Position numbers and translations under genes: made by a program. DNA of 64,000 bases. Source: Ryuthela nishihirai. Taxonomy: Eukaryota > Arthropoda > Arachnida > Araneae > Heptathelidae. The stretch spans positions 80,101,501-80,165,500 of the forward strand of contig JAWZYU010000011.1 of assembly GCA_038380435.1 (NCBI GenBank), written 5' to 3'. A model generated the notes under the pieces. It was not told where the DNA came from. It searched no databases and worked only from the letters and a program-made list of their open reading frames with translations. This document shows positions 1-8,786 of the stretch, piece by piece (within the stretch, counting starts at the first letter, position 1; each line of letters opens with the position of its first letter).

Positions 1-775
1 TCTTTCCTGATTCTTCTGTTTCCTGATTCTTCTCTTTTCCTCTTTTATCATTTTGGATTATATTGTGGGCGTCCTCTTTGTGCAATTCGCTTACATATTC
101 CTCCCATCTCACTATTTTTCCTTCTGGATGCCTTTATTCTTTTTTGCTATGGCTTTTATTTTTCTATGTGGTAAATCAGATCTTCCTCTATGTTCTAATT
201 CTTCCACCTCACCGCACTGTTCCGTCCACCATTTATTTCTTTCTATCTTGCATTCTCTGTCTAATTCGTTTTTCAATTTCTTGTACATTTCAACTCCTTT
301 AGGTGTTTTAATTCCTTTCCATTTACGCCTTTCATCCATTTTCTCTAACAAAGCCTTTGTTATCCACTGTTTTCTAGGTTCTGCTTTTTTCCTCCCTATT
401 GTTTCTTCTGCTGCTTCTGTTATAATACTCTTAATCTTGTTCCATTGTGCATTTCTTCCTGTGGTTCCTTTCATATCTTCTAATTTTTGGTTGATTCATT
501 CTTTATATTTATTATCTATATTATGCTCTTTCAAAGCCTCACAGTTCCATTTCTTCTGTCTCTTCGATCACTTAATCTTCTTCCATTTCAGTAGGCATGT
601 CATCTTAAGTAGATTATGGTCTGTATCAGCATCTGCCCCTGGATAGGCTATTGATTTCTTTACTTGATGTCTGTAACGTTTTTTGACTAATATATAGTCT
701 ATTTGGTAACGATTTCTGTTTCTCCTTCTTTTGTGGACTTGGTTCTAGGTATTGGTTACCATGAAATGTTCTTGT
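1..775 (-). pseudogene. LINE fragment (end of endonuclease domain plus linker)
   Basis: Reading the minus strand from about 770 downwards gives the end of an apurinic-type LINE endonuclease: a QIDYILV motif, then an ADADTDHNLL motif with the terminal catalytic histidine. A basic linker rich in K, E and W follows (WWTEQCGEVEEL, then IVRWEEYVSEL), which in such elements leads into the reverse transcriptase. The RT itself would lie left of base 1. The frame stays readable but holds two TGA stops near 500-570, so it is dead. It differs from the RTE-like copies at 6.8, 23, 30 and 52 kb and is a second LINE family. Its left end is the window edge; its right end abuts mitochondrial DNA at about 775-800. 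Confidence 0.75.
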
Positions 776-784
776 TATATTAGT

Positions 785-1415
785 AGTATCAATATTATTT
801 TATAATTGTTGAATAGCAATAGTAAAGATTGGTAATGTAATGAAAAGGAATTCAGCAAAATATTTTCTCGCCTGTTTATCAAAAATATGGTTTTTTGCAA
901 ATAATAAAAAACTTACCTGCTCCTTGCTTTAAGTTAATAGCCGCAGTATTATGACTGTGTTAAGGTAGCATAATCATTTGTCTTTTAAATGAGGTCTGGA
1001 ATGAAGGGTTTGATCGAAGAAAAGTCTGTCTCTTTATTATTCGACAAATTAAATTAGTTAGTAAAAAGGCTAGTATCAACCTGAAAAACCTATTAAGCTT
1101 AATTTCTAAAATTTTACTGGGGTGGTAGGGTAAGATTAAAATCCCATTGATGTCTAAAATTTGTTGACCCAATTTTATTGAGGATTAGATAAAGTTGCTA
1201 TAGGGATAACAGCTGAATTTTCTTTTGAAGATCTTATTTAAAGTACCTTGTAGGCGCAGTAGCTTACATAGGAAGTCTGTTCGACTTTTAAATCTTTACG
1301 TGATTTGAGTTCAGATCGGCGTGAGCCAGATCAGATTCTATCTTCAGGAGTAGAGTTATGATTTGTAGTACGAAAAGGCCTAAATGAGCCTAGTTTAGGC
1401 TTCATTAAATTTAAT
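785..1415 (+). rRNA. rrnL: 16S (large subunit) mitochondrial rRNA, 3' portion, NUMT copy
   Basis: The conserved arthropod 16S landmark CGCCTGTTTATCAAAAA lies near 872-890, followed by the TGACTGTG..AAGGTAGCATAATCA block (about 950-978), GGGATAACAGC (about 1202-1213), the GTTCAGATCGGCGTGAGCCAG block (about 1309-1329) and GTACGAAAAGG near 1368. The usual stretch containing the TGTGACCTCGATG segment is missing near 1245, where a T-rich sequence jumps straight to GGCGCAGTAGC, so this copy carries an internal deletion. The 5' half of the gene is absent; the insert begins around 785-800. Non-functional in the nucleus. Confidence 0.93.
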
Positions 1416-1421
1416 ATTTAT

Positions 1422-1480
1422 ACTAAATTGGCAGAAAATTGCATCATATTTAGAATATGATTATAGACATTCTATTTAGT
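1422..1480 (+). tRNA. trnL1: Mitochondrial tRNA-Leu(UAG), NUMT copy
   Basis: A perfect 7-bp acceptor (ACTAAAT with ATTTAGT) encloses TGGCAGA, a six-bp anticodon stem ATCATA/TATGAT and the loop TTTAGAA with anticodon TAG. The T arm is reduced to a short loop, giving 59 nt. It lies directly between 16S and a second tRNA-Leu. Confidence 0.9.
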
Positions 1481-1481
1481 A

Positions 1482-1540
1482 GTAGATGTGGCAGATAATA
1501 TGCTAAAGATTTAAGCTCTTTATAAAGGTAACTCGTCAAC
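1482..1540 (+). tRNA. trnL2: Mitochondrial tRNA-Leu(UAA), NUMT copy
   Basis: It has the leucine signature TGGCAGA after a 7-nt acceptor arm (GTAGATG, pairing with CGTCAAC with one A-A mismatch), an anticodon stem AAAGA/TCTTT and the loop TTTAAGC with anticodon TAA. It is about 59 nt with a reduced T arm. Its place next to tRNA-Leu(UAG) and ND1 is the ancestral arthropod position; in insects and crustaceans this tRNA lies between COX1 and COX2. Confidence 0.82.
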
Positions 1541-1547
1541 AGTTCAA

Positions 1548-2478
1548 ATTTTTAAAGTACTGTTAATGCTATTAATAGTTGTAGTGGGGGTGGCTTTTTT
1601 TACATTGATTGAGCGTAAGCTTTTAGGCTATATTCAATGTCGAAAGGGTCCTAATAGGGTAGGAATAATAGGGATTTTACAGCCTTTTGGAGATGCATTG
1701 AAGTTGTTTAATAAAAGTTTTTTTTTATTTAGAATCATCAAATGTTATTTTTTTTATTTGGGACCATTTTTAATAATTTTACTTTCTTTAATAATTTGAG
1801 TAGTATTACCCTTTACTGAAGGAGTATTAGATTTAAAGTATGGAGTTTTATTTTTTTTAGTTTGTTCTGGAATAAGAGTATTTTCTTTATTAATAGTAGG
1901 TTGAGAATCCAATTCTAGGTATGCTTTATTGGGTTCATATCGTGGAGTTGCTCAGATGATTTCATATGAGGTAAGTTTTATATTTATTTTATTAGGATTG
2001 TTAATTATTACGAAAAGTTATTTGTTGATAGATTTATTTTTATTACAAGACGTATTATGATTTTTTGCGGATAATTTATTTTTATTAAATATGTGAAGCA
2101 TTTCATGCTTAGCTGAGTTAAATTGAACCCCATTTGACTTTGCTGAAGGAGAGTCTGAACTTGTATCTGGGTTTAATGTGGAGTTTATAGGTTGCGGGGG
2201 GGGGGGGGGTGTTGTTATTAATTTTGCATCGGAATATTTTAGTATTATAATGCTTAGAATTTTAAGTATTATTTTATTTTTTGGGGAAGTGAAATTGAGA
2301 ACTATATTATTAGGACTAGGATTCATAATATTAATATTATGGGTACGTGGCAGTCTCCCTCGATTTCGTTATGATAAATTAATGTTATTGGCCTGGAAAC
2401 CTTTATTATCAAGTTGTTTGGTTATTTTTTTTATTAAATTGCACGTTGAGAGTAATGATTTCTTGAAACTCTTAGGAT
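1548..2478 (+). pseudogene. ND1: NADH dehydrogenase subunit 1, NUMT copy with an open frame in the mitochondrial code
   Basis: Encodes the membrane subunit of complex I that forms the quinone-site helix bundle. Family motifs appear in order: [38 protein letters not shown], then [40 protein letters not shown] and, near the end, [18 protein letters not shown] (the long ones quoted in part). Under the invertebrate mitochondrial code I see no stop or frameshift from about 1548 to the end, where it runs into tRNA-Ser. Under the nuclear code TGA codons break it. A run of 14 G at 2196-2209 sits where the family has a short glycine stretch and stays in frame. Possible starts are ATT at 1548 or ATG at 1566. 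Confidence 0.92.
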
Positions 2479-2525
2479 GACCTAAATATTGTTTTCAAAA
2501 CAATTGCCAAATTGGCTTAAGAGTT
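2467..2525 (-). tRNA. trnS2: Mitochondrial tRNA-Ser(UGA), NUMT copy
   Basis: On the minus strand an acceptor AACTCTTA pairs with TAAGAGTT, and an anticodon arm has TTTGAAA in its loop (anticodon TGA). It overlaps the last bases of ND1 on the other strand and precedes cytb's 3' end, its usual neighbours. About 59 nt with a short T arm. Confidence 0.8.
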
Positions 2526-2529
2526 AAAA

Positions 2530-3632
2530 TGTATCATGAAGCTTAAAAGAGATTATGAATAGGGGGGAAAATATAAAATATAATAGTGTTATTTGAAATA
2601 CTAAGACATCAAATGGATATTCTACTGGTTGAGAGCCTATTCAGGTTAAAAGAATAAATAGAATAAAAATATTCAAAATATTAGTTTTCTTAAAGGATAG
2701 AAGTGTGTGGATTGAAAGATATGTGAAAATGAGATGGCTAAGATAAAAAGAATTAATAACGATGAAAATAGGGCAACAACTCCTATTTTATTTGGAATGG
2801 ATCGTAAAATAGCATATGCAAATAAAAAATATCATTCTGGCTGAATGTGAAGTGGTGTAAGAAGTGGATTAGCAGGAATAAAATTTTCTGCATCGCTTAG
2901 GGAAAATGGTAAATAAAGGGGAAAAGACACTAGCATAGTAAGCAAAATTATAATTCCTGGAAAATCCTTTCTATTGAAATATGGATGAAAGGGGGATTTA
3001 TCAAAGTTTCTAATTAGTGCTAATGGATTATTGGAACCTTTTTGATGGAGAAATATTAAATGTATGATAATTAAAGCTACTAAAATAAAGGTAAAAGAAA
3101 ATGCAGAGCAAAAAATCGTGCTAGAGGGGGGTTATTAACTGAAAACCCGCCTCAGATTCACTGTACTAATATTCACCAAAAAATGGGATTGCAGAAAAGA
3201 GATTGGTAATTACTGTAGCAGCTCAAAAAGATATTTGACCTCATGGAAGGACATAGCCTAAAAATGCAGTAGCTATTATTCTGATAAGGATAATGACTCC
3301 TGTATTTCAAGTCATAGAATTTCGATAACCCCCATAATAAATTCCACGCCTAATATGAAGGTCCACGCCTAATATGAAAGAAAAAGTCTCTTGGATTACG
3401 GACTACTCAACCGTAATTTACATCTTGGAGGTATGGATAACGCTCGAAAATGAAATATTAATGTCTGGTGTAAAGTGCATTGTTAATAGCAGCCCTGTAA
3501 GTAGTTGAATTGAAAGTATTAAGCCTAATAAGGATCCTGAATTTTATAAGTAAGAGAGATTTGATGGAGAAGGCAAATCAAATAAAGATGCAATAGTGAT
3601 TTTTATGATTGGGTGGTTTTACGAGTTAACAT
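2530..3632 (-). pseudogene. CYTB: Cytochrome b, broken NUMT copy
   Basis: The minus strand reads PIMKIT at the start, then [83 protein letters not shown] and ends with QPVEYPFDVL: the core of the bc1-complex b subunit. Damage: a one-base frameshift just after the start (near 3622); a TGA Trp codon changed to TAA at 3544-3546, a stop in any code; loss of the segment between NYGW and the HIGRG motif; and an 18-bp tandem duplication at about 3342-3378. Start taken as ATG at 3630-3632. Confidence 0.9.
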
Positions 3633-3633
3633 T

Positions 3634-4023
3634 TTAGATAGAGAATATTTGTCCTTGACGTCAAAAGGTAATTTTTGTTGTTGTTACAATTATTACAAAT
3701 AAGAAACTCACTATAAGAATAGTAAAAGAGATAAGAGAAGAATCAACTTGTTTAAATGACCAAACATGATGTGTAGAATAGTAAATATTATGAGGGGTTA
3801 ATGGAATAATTAGAGGAATATAAAGTATAGGAAATATATTTCATTTAAAAAGTTCATTTGGTGATAGTGTAGCATATACATGAAGATAATTATTATTCCT
3901 CTTAACACGATAATTAACAGGATGTAGGAAAATCATGTAATTAGAGAATAAAAAATGAAAATAGACATGAAAAGTGTAATTAAAATTAATTAAAAAATTA
4001 TTGAAAAGGAGAATTATAAGCAT
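3634..4023 (-). pseudogene. ND6: NADH dehydrogenase subunit 6, frameshifted NUMT copy
   Basis: Position (between cytb and the tRNA-Pro/Thr pair), strand and a hydrophobic profile identify ND6, a poorly conserved membrane subunit of complex I. The minus strand starts at ATG 4021-4023 and reads a hydrophobic helix, then the family-like MMIIFMYM segment in one frame and TLSPNELF in another, so there is a frameshift near 3870. The reading then continues through SFTILMVSFLFVMIVTT to a TAA at 3634-3636, one base before the cytb start. Assignment rests mainly on order and on the GGM..FMYM..SPNE pattern. Confidence 0.72.
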
Positions 4024-4040
4024 TTCGAGTTTTAAATTTA

Positions 4041-4098
4041 CAGAAAATAGTTAAATTAACGTTAGTCTTGGATACTAAAAATAGATACTCTTTTTCTG
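4041..4098 (+). tRNA. trnP: Mitochondrial tRNA-Pro(UGG), NUMT copy
   Basis: Acceptor CAGAAAA pairs with TTTTTCTG; anticodon stem TTAGT/ACTAA holds loop CTTGGAT with anticodon TGG. 58 nt with a very small T region. Its strand is opposite to ND6, as in the arthropod ground pattern. Confidence 0.88.
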
Positions 4099-4100
4099 AA

Positions 4101-4155
4101 GCTCAATTTATATTTTTAGCTTACAAAGCTAAAGTTTTAATTAAACTATAAGAGC
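4101..4155 (-). tRNA. trnT: Mitochondrial tRNA-Thr(UGU), NUMT copy
   Basis: On the minus strand a stem TTAGC/GCTAA holds loop TTTGTAA with anticodon TGT; GCTC and GAGC pair at the ends. About 55 nt, so the T arm is replaced by a loop. It lies between tRNA-Pro and ND4L as expected. Confidence 0.82.
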
Positions 4156-4156
4156 T

Positions 4157-4330
4157 GATTTATATTATAATTATTGGATTGTTAAGATTGGGTTTAGGGT
4201 TATTGGTCAGTCTAAGTCGTAGTCATGGGGGGGATATAATTTCTTATACTTGAGGTTTAGCGTAATGAGGTTTAGCGAGTTATTTTTTTATAACTTTTTT
4301 TACTTGAGGTTTAGCGAGTTATTTTTTTAT
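4157..4330 (+). pseudogene. ND4L: ND4L remnant
   Basis: After tRNA-Thr the plus strand reads IYIMIIGLLSLGLGLLVSLS then RSH, matching the start of ND4L, a small complex I membrane subunit. The rest has been replaced by short tandem duplications of a unit containing TTGAGGTTTAGCGAG followed by a T-run (about 4249-4330), so most of the gene is lost. Confidence 0.6.
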
Positions 4331-4660
4331 CTAGAGTATTGATTTTAATTAGAAAGGAGTTTTTTAGAATTATCATTGTTTTAGTAATTGGCTTTATGTA
4401 TTTAAACTTATGGTTATGAAGAGAGAGATTTATTGGTGCTGTAATATTATTTATTGGTGGAGATTTAATAAGAGTTCTTACGTCTTTATTATCTTTTTTT
4501 TATGTCTGCTAAAGGCAATGTGTATAAAATATTATTATTTAACTTTATCCTTTTATTTATTTTGCTAAGTTTTCTTTTTATTAATATTTTAGGGTTTTAT
4601 ATTGCCTTTGAGGCGGTTTTAGTACCCACAGTGTTATTGATTTTGGGAATAAGAGGACAG

Positions 4661-5209
4661 TTGTACTATTTGTTGCAGATGTTATGCAACCACGGCAATC
4701 CCCGGTTCCGTCGATAAGACACTACCAAGTTAATGGAAAGCCGTGACTATTTAGAGTCGGGGGCAAGAATGCGCCATATATACGCACCTCAACCCCGACC
4801 TCACATGGCAGCAGTCCTATAGAAGGAAAGCTAACCACCGGAGAAACCTGAAATTTAATCTGTTCCCCGGTTAGCCATGAACAAGGATATATAAATCCAA
4901 GTTAGCTCGGCACCCGGGGTGGAGACACTTAGTAAGGCCCAGACTTTTAAGAAGGGCTCATGCCTACTAGGCGGGCTCAGACCGTTCGGCAGAGCCCTTG
5001 AACTGCTCACACAGAGCTTCCTGAGAGTGAGGTCTTGGACACTGTCACCGTCCAACCGGCACGTCCAACTGGTCGGCGATGTCCTCGACCTCAGTTGGTC
5101 TTGGCTATGTCCAACCGGGGACCCAATCCGGTCGCCACAACCTTCGACTGGCTTGATGGGCACGAAGACCCCCCACCACGCCAAGGTGGTCCCCTATCGG
5201 GGGGGGGGG
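4661..5209. mobile_element. 549-bp GC-rich insertion in ND4 with a 16-bp target duplication
   Basis: GC-rich sequence, unlike its AT-rich surroundings, interrupts ND4 precisely. GGGAATAAGAGGACAG at 4645-4660 recurs as GGGAATCGGAGGACAG at 5210-5225 (14 of 16 alike), and ND4 continues in frame after the second copy, so this is a transposition with target-site duplication. The right end is a run of 14 G that merges with the duplication. Both strands carry stop-free stretches of about 100-130 codons, but I recognise no protein. It may be the end of a non-LTR element, possibly related to the RNase H fragment downstream. Confidence 0.75.
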
Positions 5210-5387
5210 GGGAATCGGAGGACAGAGAAAACGAATTCAAGCGGGTATATATATACTTTTTTACACCGTATTTGGTTCCTTACCTCTTTTGTTAGGATTA
5301 TTATTTATGCTAGGTAGATCCTCAAATTATTTATATTTGAGAATTTTGGGTGAAAAATGGAGAATTTTTTGATGATGAATGTTTATA

Positions 5388-5787
5388 ATTGCTGCCTAGC
5401 AGCAGAATCTGCCAAATCATTGAACCTGATTCCAACGTGACCGGGCACCCAACAGAAGAGAACACTGGTTGTGGCTGCCAGACGATGTAGCTGCTGGCGG
5501 ATCTTAGTAAGAACTGGGTGAGGCCGATGCCTCACCCAGTAGCGAGCTAAGCGACTGTAGCGAGCTAAGCGAGTCAGTGTAAAGCACACACCGACGATGA
5601 TCCTTAGTCGCCACATGGTCCAAGGCGAGGCTGATAGCGTGCAACTCTGCAGTGAAGATGGAACACTGCAGTGGGATCTGGTCTGCAATGATTACATAAC
5701 AGCAGACCATGGCCGATCCCACCGATGTGCCGGACTCGCCATCTGTGAAGACAGGGAAGAATTCCGGGTGCTCAGCACGATGGCTGG
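5388..5787 (-). pseudogene. RNase H domain fragment of a non-LTR retrotransposon
   Basis: The minus strand reads VFTDGESGTSVGSA, then CSIFTAELHAISLALDHVAT and VLYTDSLSSLQSL, and in a neighbouring frame FCWVPGHVGIRFNDLADSAA. These are the four RNase H blocks with their D-E-D-H-D type acidic and histidine positions, of the kind found at the C terminus of I, R1, Loa and Jockey-related LINEs. A frameshift near 5510 separates the last block. It sits inside ND4 in place of about 100 codons. No target duplication is visible. Confidence 0.8.
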
Positions 5788-6203
5788 ACATGGAGTTTGC
5801 TCTTCGGGCTTATTTTATTTGATAAATCTATTTTATGAACGATTTCATTCTTGAAGAATTATGGTTTTAAAAGGAATATTAATTTTGTTTCCTAGTCTAA
5901 TATTCTGATGATTTATTTTAAGAATTTTTAATATAGCTGTTCCTCCTTCTTTAAATTTGGTAAGAGAGATTTTATTTATAATAAGTTTATTAAGATGAGG
6001 GATATCAACTTTATCAGGATTAGCCTTTTTGTCTTTTTTGTGCCTTGTTTAGAATTTTCATATTTTCTAGTATTCATCATGGGAAGCTAAGATTTCTGTA
6101 TCCTATTAGGCCTATTTATGTAAAGGAATTTAATATTATGTTAATACATAGAGTCCCTCTAATATTTTTGATTTCAAAAGTTGATGTTTTTATAGAGTGA
6201 TTG

Positions 6204-6260
6204 ATTCTTTGTAGTTAAGTAATAATATGAGATTGTGGGGCTGAAGTTAATCAAGGAAGT
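6204..6260 (+). tRNA. trnH: Mitochondrial tRNA-His(GUG), degraded NUMT copy
   Basis: Between the ends of ND4 and ND5, a T-rich stretch contains TTGTGGG, which would place GTG as anticodon, and partly pairing ends (TTCTT with AAGGA). The anticodon stem has mismatches. Position supports the call more than structure does. Confidence 0.5.
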
Positions 6261-6264
6261 TTTT

Positions 6265-6798
6265 TTACCTATTAGACAAACTCTTTTTTTTCTTTAATTT
6301 TTGGACTTTTAAGTTTAGTTGTTTTTATAAATAATAAGATAATATGATTAGATTACAGAATTATTAATTTTGGAGCTTTTACAATTAGGGTGGAGTTAAT
6401 CATTGATTGAATCTCTTTATCTTTTTTGTTTTGGGTGCTTTTTATTTCAGGATGTGCATTTTTATTTAGAGTTGAATATATAGATGGAAAAAATGAGGCC
6501 CGATTTAGATTCTTAGTTTTATTGTTTGTGTTTTCAATATGTTTGGTAATTTTAAGAGAAAATGTTATTTTTATTCTTTTAGGATGAAATGGACTTGGAT
6601 TGTTTCTTTTATTTTGGTGGATTATTATCAAAATTTAAAATCGTTGATTGCTGGTATGTTAACTATTTTAATCAAATCGGGGGGGGGGGGGGATGTAGGG
6701 CTTTTATTGCCTATTGGGCTTTTGATGTCAGCTGCTATTACAAAAAGAACCCAAGTTCCATTTTCTTTATTTACTAGTTCATGCTATTTTTATCAAAT
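6265..6798 (+). pseudogene. ND5: NADH dehydrogenase subunit 5, N-terminal part, frameshifted
   Basis: Reads INFGAFTISVELIIDWISLS, then SGCAFLFSVEYMDG, SENVIFILLGWNGLGLFLLF, and in a shifted frame YYQNLKSLIAGMLTIL, DVGLLLPIGLL and AAITKRTQVPFSL. These are the N-terminal proton-channel helices of ND5. A frameshift lies near 6610-6625, and a run of 14 G (6679-6692) replaces the codons before DVG. The gene is cut off at about 6798, where a LINE begins in the middle of its endonuclease. Confidence 0.88.
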
Positions 6799-8601
6799 TG
6801 CCAAAGTTGGTACTGACTCTGACATTTGGGGAGGAGTAATAGGCCCTTTTGGTATTGGTAGCAGCAATGGCAATGGGGAACGTCTCCTACAGGTCCTCAA
6901 TGAATTCAGAATAACTAACACTTATTACAAACACCGCGACATACGTAGGTTTCACCCGATGGGCTGCATAAGAATATGATTGATTATATATTAATTAACA
7001 TCAAATGGACTAGTTCTGTTAGGAATACCAGGTCATATAGGGGAGCTGAAATTGGATCTGACCATTTCCTCGTTAAAAGTGTCTTGCAACTTAAACTTAA
7101 AAAGTGTTGTGCTAGGGTTAAAAAATTTACTTTTAATACTGAAGCTCTGAAAGATCCAGTTATAGCCAAAGCTTACCATGATAGGTTACTTAGTCATTAT
7201 GACAGTCATGGTATGTTTACTACTGAAGTTAAGGAAGAAATGGGATCATTTTAAACAGGCTTTTTTGGACACTAAGAGTAGTCTTTTAGAAAAAAAAAGG
7301 AGCAGAAGAGACAGAATTATCTGAGTGATAAAGCATTTGAGCTTAATTCGGAAAGAAAGAACTGCAGGAATATCCTTAATCAATACCCTACTAGTCCTAA
7401 TAGAAAGCATTACAGAGAATTTAATAAACTTGTAAAAGATCAGTTAGCTGCTGATAAGAATCTTTGGCTTGATGGTTTGGTTGACAAAGCTGAGGAAGCA
7501 GTTAGACAGCACAACACCAGAGAGCTGTACCAGATAGTTAATGTTTTATGTGGTAGAAAACAGACTGGCATACAAGGATTGAAGGATAAACAAGGTAAGG
7601 TTATAGAAGGTGAGGATTCTGTCATGGCTAGGTGGGCTGAGCATTTCAATGATATTCTAAACAATGCTAGTTCTGTTCCCATTCTTTGCAATGATGATAG
7701 ATGCATTGGTGGCTTTAATGTTGGCCCTATAGCACAATCTGAAGTTATTTTGGCTGTTTTTAAACTTAAACTACATAAATCCCCAGGGGTAGACGAAATT
7801 ACTACGGAAATGCTTAGAGCTGGGAATGTTTCGGTTACCACTTGGATGACTGAAATTCTGAATATCTTTTATGATAAAGGCAAGGTTCCTAAGGATTTTA
7901 CCAGAGCTATTGTTATGCCTATTTTCAAAAAAGGTGATCACAGTTCTTGTGATAACTATAGGGGTATCAGCCTACTCTCTGTTCCAGGTAAAGTTCTTTC
8001 CATGATTGTGCTTAATAGAATTAAGAATCTGCTTGACAGTCATTTGCGTAATGAGCAATGTGGATTCAGAAGTGGTAGGGAATGTGTAAATCAGATATTT
8101 TCACTTAGGCAGATTCTTGAGAAATGTTTAGAGTTTCAGAAACCTTTGGTTGCTAACTTTGTTGATTCAAAAAGGCTTTCGACTCTGTTGATCGTCATAA
8201 TTTGTGGATGATTGTGAAATCATATGGTATACCTGACAAGTTAGTTAACATAATGAAAGCTCTCTATAATAACACTGAGTCGTGTGTGAGAGTTGGTAAG
8301 GCTTGTAGCAATTGGTTTAGCATTACTTCTGGTGTTCGACAAGGGTGCATTTTGTCTTCTTTTCTCTTTAGCTTGGTTATTGATTATGTTATGCGAAATT
8401 CACTTCAAGGGAAAGATTTTGGCCTTAAATGGACTGGAGATACGAAAATTTCTGATTTAGATTATGCTGATGATTTAGCCCTTTTAGCAAATGATGTTGA
8501 TGAGATGAACTGTTGATGAAACTGGTACTAGAGTAGGTTTGGTTATAAACAGAGAGAAAACTAAAGTGATGAAAATTGGTCAGGCAGGCTGTGATTCAGT
8601 G
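6799..8601 (+). pseudogene. RTE-like LINE, copy A (endonuclease end to RT palm)
   Basis: Starts inside the endonuclease (AKVGTDSDIWGGVIGPFGIG), continues through MIDYILINIKW and IGSDHFLVKS (endonuclease end, linker) into reverse transcriptase: SPGVDEITTEMLRAG, AIVMPIFKKGD, NYRGISLLSVPGKVL, EQCGFRSGRECVNQIFSLRQ, then GVRQGCILSS and DLDYADDLALLAN with the catalytic Asp pair. Damage: frameshifts near 6965, 7250 and 8168, the last destroying the usual FDFKKAFDSVD block, plus a stop near 8515. It ends abruptly at 8601, joined to satellite. The pattern fits the RTE/BovB-like clade; the clade call is by eye. Confidence 0.85.
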
Positions 8602-8786
8602 CATAGAATTTTGAAAAAATCGGATTAAACGCCTAAATAAGAGTTTTTGTGTTGTTCTCATCGCCTGAAACACAACTAAAAGCTAAATCGTTAGGAATAA
8701 CTTTCTAATTAGCAGTCAGATTCACAATTTGATGTTTTATTTCCACTAACTCGTGATATGCAATCAACATTCTATGGATAAATAAT
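8602..8786 (-). repeat. Single unit of the ~195-bp satellite
   Basis: One satellite unit in the reverse sense (begins GCATAGAATTTTGAAAAAAT, includes CAGTCAGATTCACAA and CATTCTATGG) separates LINE copy A from the foldback element. Confidence 0.85.

Larger units (their letters stand above)
4331..6195 (+). pseudogene. ND4: NADH dehydrogenase subunit 4, NUMT copy split by two insertions
   Basis: Three ND4 pieces lie in order. Piece one (about 4331-4660) reads to FYIAFEAVLVPTVLLILG. Piece two (about 5213-5387) resumes with KRIQAGMYMLFYT and VFGSLPLLLGLL. Piece three (about 5786-6195) starts with HGVCSSGLFYL, continues through FYERFHS and AVPPSLNLVSEI, and ends with the KEFNMMLMHSVPLMF-like tail. 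The first gap is a clean insertion with a target duplication; the second replaces roughly the central 100 residues of the usual protein. Complex I antiporter-like subunit; non-functional here. Confidence 0.88.
785..6798 (+). other. Nuclear insert of mitochondrial DNA (NUMT), 16S to ND5
   Basis: A continuous run of mitochondrial genes in native order and strand: 16S, Leu(UAG), Leu(UAA), ND1 on plus; Ser(UGA), cytb, ND6 on minus; Pro plus; Thr minus; ND4L, ND4, His, ND5 plus. The genes read with the invertebrate mitochondrial code (TGA Trp, ATA Met, AGA Ser). It is nuclear because a LINE flanks it on the left, an RTE-like LINE and satellite on the right, and ND4 carries two insertions. Several genes contain frameshifts, nonsense changes or deletions. 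The order is the arthropod ground pattern with both tRNA-Leu genes between 16S and ND1. Confidence 0.93.

Noticed and set aside
2018..2326. Minus-strand frame of about 100 codons opposite ND1
   Set aside because: It is the antisense shadow of ND1, including a poly-proline stretch opposite the G14 run.
1548..2478. ND1 as a functional mitochondrial gene, making the window a mitogenome
   Set aside because: Flanks are LINEs and satellite, neighbouring mitochondrial genes are broken, and nuclear retroelements interrupt ND4.
4855..5184. Protein-coding gene in the GC-rich ND4 insertion
   Set aside because: Frames overlap on both strands, none shows a known motif, and high GC lengthens random frames; left as an unassigned element.
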